Positions 15,065 through 18,513 of a DNA stretch of 18,513 nucleotides are shown here, one piece after another. The stretch covers positions 1 to 18,513 of the forward strand of contig CAZTII010000033.1 in the NCBI GenBank assembly GCA_964613305.1, read 5' to 3'. The translations under genes and the position numbers were made by a program. This stretch comes from CAZTII01 sp964613305 (GTDB lineage: Bacteria; Bacillota_I; Bacilli_A; Erysipelotrichales; Erysipelotrichaceae). The notes beneath the pieces are model-generated. The model had not been told where the DNA came from and searched no databases. It saw only the letters and a program-made list of their open reading frames with translations. Numbering within the stretch: position 1 is the first letter of the stretch; every line of letters begins with the position of its first letter.

Positions 15065-16773
15065 AAATTTTCCCTCAATGGCTGACAAAATTGTCCATAT
15101 AATTCATTGTTTTTACTTAATTCATCATGTGTACCTTGACCATGTATTTTACCGTTATGGAGCATATAAATACGATCGACATCTTGAATGGTTTCTAATT
15201 GATGAGAAATAATAATCACCGTTTTATTGTGTTTTAATTGATCAAGAGCTTTATTAATAATAATTTTACTATTACAATCTAAATTACACATTGCTTCATC
15301 TAATAAAATAATATCGCTATTTTTTATAAAAGCACGAGCAATCGATATTCTTTGTCTTTGACCACCTGATAATAATCGACCATATTCACCAACTTGAGTG
15401 TTAAATTGTTGTGGTAGCGCCATAATAAAGTCATAACAATCCGCTACTTTACATGCTTTAATTATTTCATCCATACTAACTTCTTTACTGATTCCATAAG
15501 TAATGTTTTCTAAAATTGTGCCTGATAATAAATGGGCATTTTGACTGACATAACTTATATTTTGACGATAAGAATATAAATTACATTCAGATAAATTGAT
15601 GTCACCAATCGTTATTTGACCTTCTTGTGGGGTATATAATCCTAACAATAATTTTAAAATTGTTGTTTTTCCAGAACCGCTTAAACCAACAAGTGCTGTT
15701 TGTTTATTTTTTTCAAAATGTAGCGAAATATTGTCGATTATTTTTTTATCGCTATAACTAAAGCTGACATCATTCAATACAATATCATCGACAACAACTT
15801 CCTTGTTAAGGTGAAGTTGTTCTTCGTCTAATATTGTTAATTCACTGATTTTATCAATAGCACCATGTGCTATTTTAAGCGTGTTGTATGCTTGCATCAA
15901 AGGAATAAGGGCAGGAATGAGCATTTGCGTATACATATAAAAGGCCATAATGCCAGATACATCCATTAAACCTTTGCTTAATACCATTTTTGCACCAAAT
16001 AATAAGACGATGATGCGTACTAAAGCATCGACTGTCATCATTAAAGGGCCTTCTAAGGAACTAATAATACCTTGATATACAATTGCTTTATATTGATCGT
16101 CAATGACGTTAAAACCGTGTTCTTTCTCTTCTTGTTGAGTGGATGATGCTTTAATTAAACGTATGTTCATTAGTCTTTCACTCATTTGACTAGTGAAACT
16201 GGAAAATTTCTTTTTAACGTTGTAATTGGCTTTGTATTGTAATTTACCAAGAATATAGGAAACAAAGATCATCCAAGGAATTAAAGGTAATAGGGTTAAT
16301 GTTAATTCTTTACTCATCGAATACATCATTGCTAGTGAACCAATTAAAGAAAAAAGAGAATCAATAATAATAATGGATTGTTCAAAAGGAACACCACTTT
16401 GAGTTGTGTCACTACTTATTCTACTAATTAATGTAGAAGGCTTTTCTTCATCATAGTGTTGTAGTGGTACATTCATGATTTTACGCCATATTTTATTACG
16501 TACTATTTGTACGATACTTCCATCCATTTTAGCTTTAAAAATAATTTCAATTAAGGTTAAAACACTAATGAGTGCTGTGAGTAAAATATAATTGGTGACA
16601 ATATTTTTTTCAAAAATAACGCCTTGCATAATTTGTTGCGCAAACATTGGTAGTTGTAGTTTAATAAAAGTAATAGCTACTGTAGTAATAAGGGAAACGA
16701 TAAAGGCTAGCCAAGGTAGTTTATTATCTTTATATAAGCGTTTAAACGCTAGGTAAACATTACTTTTTTTCAT
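15058..16773 (-). CDS. ABC exporter half-transporter (TMD-NBD), intact subunit
   Basis: A 571-residue ABC exporter subunit with an N-terminal six-helix membrane domain (about 15-310) and a C-terminal ATPase. Walker A is GLSGSGKTTIL with Lys369. The other ATPase motifs are the Q-loop (YVSQN), signature LSGGQRQR, Walker B DIILLDEAM and H-loop His in IISHQ. No C39 peptidase domain is present, so it would not cleave leader peptides. Its ATG overlaps the stop of the other subunit's gene (ATGA), and the two would form a heterodimer. With that partner frameshifted, this subunit may be orphaned or may act as a homodimer. The substrate is unknown; drugs, lipids, peptides or thiols are all possible. 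Confidence 0.93.
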   Translation of the reverse strand: MKKSNVYLAFKRLYKDNKLPWLAFIVSLITTVAITFIKLQLPMFAQQIMQGVIFEKNIVTNYILLTALISVLTLIEIIFKAKMDGSIVQIVRNKIWRKIMNVPLQHYDEEKPSTLISRISSDTTQSGVPFEQSIIIIDSLFSLIGSLAMMYSMSKELTLTLLPLIPWMIFVSYILGKLQYKANYNVKKKFSSFTSQMSERLMNIRLIKASSTQQEEKEHGFNVIDDQYKAIVYQGIISSLEGPLMMTVDALVRIIVLLFGAKMVLSKGLMDVSGIMAFYMYTQMLIPALIPLMQAYNTLKIAHGAIDKISELTILDEEQLHLNKEVVVDDIVLNDVSFSYSDKKIIDNISLHFEKNKQTALVGLSGSGKTTILKLLLGLYTPQEGQITIGDINLSECNLYSYRQNISYVSQNAHLLSGTILENITYGISKEVSMDEIIKACKVADCYDFIMALPQQFNTQVGEYGRLLSGGQRQRISIARAFIKNSDIILLDEAMCNLDCNSKIIINKALDQLKHNKTVIIISHQLETIQDVDRIYMLHNGKIHGQGTHDELSKNNELYGQFCQPLRENLC

Positions 16774-18403
16774 AAAATTTCTCCATCTTTAAGAGTGTAT
16801 ATCGTATCCGCAACGTCATTAAACAACATATTGTGATCAACCACGACAACGATTTTTGTTTTTGAAAGTTGAAGTAGTGATTGAATGATTGCTTTAGTGG
16901 AAAGAGGATCTAGATTACTTATGGCTTCATCTACTAAAAGGACAGTACTATCTTTTAATGATTCTTTCGCAATTGCAAGCAATTGTTTTTGACCACCTGA
17001 TAATTTATTTCCTAATTGACCGATATCGGTATTTAATTCATTCGTCAAATAGTCTAAACAACAATTTTTTAGAGCTTCTTTACATTGTTCATCGGTAATT
17101 TCTTTTTTATTGCCATACAATAAATTTTCTTTAATAGTTCCAGAATTAATTAATGTTTCCTGGGTTAAATAACTTATTTTTTCACGTAATGATTGGTTAT
17201 TGATATCATTGATGTTGATGTTGTTAATGAGAAGGGAACCATTAGTTATTGGATAAAATTTTTCAATTAAATGGAAAATGGTTGATTTTCCACTACCACT
17301 ATTCCCATTGATAATTACTAAAGAAGGAGATGTTAGTTTCATAGATACATTTTTTAAAACTAAATCTTCATTATAACCAAATTCAACATTGTTTAATTCA
17401 ATGGATGTGATCGATGAAATCATCACTGTACCATCTTTTTCTTCCTCTTCATCAACGATACTTGCGATACGCGATGTAGCTCCTTGTGCCGCTTTTAGAT
17501 TTTGCCAGAAAGAACCTTGTGAATTAAGGTTTTGAATTAATTGATTAGCGTACATATAAAAGGCAACCCATTGGCTTAATTGTAAGCTACCATCTTTTAC
17601 AAAGGATAATCCTAAACCAATAATAACGATACTACTAGCGAGTTCTAAAATACCATAAACAGGAATACCTAAACCAGTTAATATTTTAGCTTTTACCTCC
17701 GCAAGAAACAATTGTCGAATTGCTTCTTCACCACGTTTTTCTTCTTTTTGTTGAGCGTTAAATATTTTAATCAGCGGAAGGCTATTAATTAACTCTGATA
17801 AGAATTGAGTTAAGGTTGCGGTTTTACTTGTTAAAAGTACATTTGCTTTAAAGTTTAATTTTCCTAGAATTCCATAAACAATCATTGATAAAGGAATAAA
17901 GAGTAGTAAAGCGAAAGCTAAACGCATATCGTTGTTACCAACGATGATGATCATACTGATTAAACTAATCATTGAAACGAGTTGATTGGTACAATTAACA
18001 ATAAAAACACTTAATAACGAAGAGTCGGATGTAGTACGTGAAATTAAAGTTCCAGATAAGTTTTTGTCATAATATTGAACTGGTAATTTTAATAGTTTAT
18101 CGTAAACAAGCTTTCTAATTTTTACATCCGTTTTCTTTTTACATCCGTTTTCGCGATTGTAATATTAAAGACAAATAATGTTAAACCACCGAAAATAACA
18201 TAAATTAACATTAAAACAGTAGCTCCTAAAACAACTTCATCGCTCATATTTCCTTCCATTAACTGTTGAATGTATTGGGGAAAGATAATATTGATAATAC
18301 TGGATGCCATTGGTAGCAAAAAAGCAAAGATAATCCAACCATATGGTAATTTTGCTTTTTTTAATAAATTAAATAGATTTTTCCATTCATTTTTTTTCTT
18401 CAT
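16770..18403 (-). pseudogene. ABC exporter half-transporter, frameshifted by a 17-bp duplication
   Basis: First subunit of the exporter pair. The N-terminal piece (from ATG18403, AGAGG 7 nt upstream) runs through the first two membrane helices to ITIAKTDVK, then shifts frame and stops after RKRM. Removing one copy of a 17-bp repeat joins it in frame to KIRKLVYDKLLKLPVQYYD and on through LISRTTSDSS to the downstream part, giving 538 residues. That part holds the remaining helices and a complete ATPase (Walker A INGNSGSGKST, signature LSGGQKQ, Walker B VLLVDEAIS, H-loop VDHN). Everything except the duplication looks functional, so the event is recent or reversible. A shortened protein from an internal ATG (17972) would lack the first helices. 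Confidence 0.88.
18119..18152. repeat. Perfect 17-bp tandem duplication inside the ABC gene
   Basis: TTTTTACATCCGTTTTC occurs twice head to tail (18119-18135 and 18136-18152) with no mismatch. Seventeen is not a multiple of three, so the second copy shifts the minus-strand reading frame of the ABC subunit. A single copy restores an uninterrupted exporter sequence. Confidence 0.97.
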
Positions 18404-18425
18404 AATTACGCCTCTTTTAACTTTT

Positions 18426-18454
18426 AGTATACGAGATTTTACGATAAATAACAA
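18426..18454 (-). promoter_or_regulatory. Candidate promoter of the ABC/thioredoxin operon
   Basis: Read on the minus strand: TTGTTA (-35), a 17-nt spacer and TATACT (-10), placing the start near 18419, just before the AGAGG ribosome site. It overlaps the end of the upstream partial reading frame. It may add to, or replace, read-through from upstream. Confidence 0.4.
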
Positions 18455-18513
18455 CATCCAATACCAATGATTGGACTTTTAGAGTTGTTTAATGGTATAA
18501 CTAACTGTAGAGA
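18439..18513 (-). CDS. C-terminal end of an upstream reading frame (partial)
   Basis: One minus-strand frame stays open from the window edge to a TAA at 18439-18441, while the other two frames stop. The visible 24 residues end in SPIIGIGCCYLS. The ATG lies outside the window. It is followed after 35 nt by the ABC subunit start, so it could be the gene ahead of the exporter. The small, Gly/Cys-ending tail would suit a secreted peptide precursor, but with so little sequence it could equally be the end of any protein or a chance open frame. Confidence 0.3.
   Translation of the reverse strand, partial: SLQLVIPLNNSKSPIIGIGCCYLS

Noticed and set aside
15058..18403. C39-type bacteriocin exporter with leader-peptidase activity
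   Set aside because: Neither ABC subunit has an N-terminal C39 peptidase domain; both begin directly with the membrane domain.

Overview
The window comes from a low-GC, AT-rich Gram-positive bacterium (Bacillota). The evidence is strong GGAGG-type ribosome sites, tight operons with 4-14 nt overlaps, compact hairpin/T-tract terminators, a mannose-family PTS, a GntR/HutC regulator and a DUF2500 + thioredoxin gene pair. The HD, CGGC and DUF2500 proteins remind me of gut-associated Erysipelotrichia/Coprobacillus-like lineages, but that placement is inference. No RNA genes, insertion sequences or CRISPR arrays were seen.

Layout. (a) 1-2.9 kb: single genes. They are an HD-domain phosphohydrolase, an exported ClpP/crotonase-fold protein, a Cof-type HAD phosphatase on the minus strand broken by one in-frame stop, and a small CGGC-domain protein. 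(b) 3.0-4.2 kb: a small two-helix membrane protein, possibly read from a leaderless mRNA, overlaps a GntR/HutC regulator. (c) 4.2-10.0 kb: a palindrome-rich promoter drives an eight-gene operon: amidohydrolase, mannose-family PTS IIA, IIB, IIC and IID, a second amidohydrolase, an eIF2B/MtnA-fold protein, and a BtpA/SgcQ-family TIM barrel. It ends at a perfect 15-bp terminator stem. (d) 10.3-14.4 kb: a complete cytosolic phosphorelay consisting of a PAS-PAS-HisKA-HATPase-REC hybrid kinase, a REC-GGDEF-EAL protein and a free-standing Hpt protein. (e) 14.4-18.5 kb, minus strand: a two-subunit ABC exporter, a thioredoxin-like protein and a DUF2500 protein. The first ABC subunit is frameshifted by a perfect 17-bp tandem duplication. 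The tail of a short Cys-Cys-ending reading frame lies just upstream at the window edge.

How they work together. Region (c) is the best candidate for an undescribed system. The PTS would import and phosphorylate an unknown carbohydrate-like substrate, and the accessory proteins would process it. Two of those accessory proteins look catalytically reduced. The second amidohydrolase has lost a metal-ligand His, the catalytic Asp and the barrel Lys that the first keeps. The eIF2B-like protein lacks the Cys and Asp used by MtnA-type isomerases. They may be partners or sensors of sugar phosphates rather than enzymes. In region (d), phosphate would flow from kinase His to kinase REC to Hpt to the REC of a protein whose GGDEF site is destroyed but whose EAL site is intact, giving phosphorelay-controlled breakdown of c-di-GMP. 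Two separate gene disruptions in 18 kb (a nonsense codon and a 17-bp duplication) suggest recent decay, phase-variable loci or sequence errors, and should be checked in reads.
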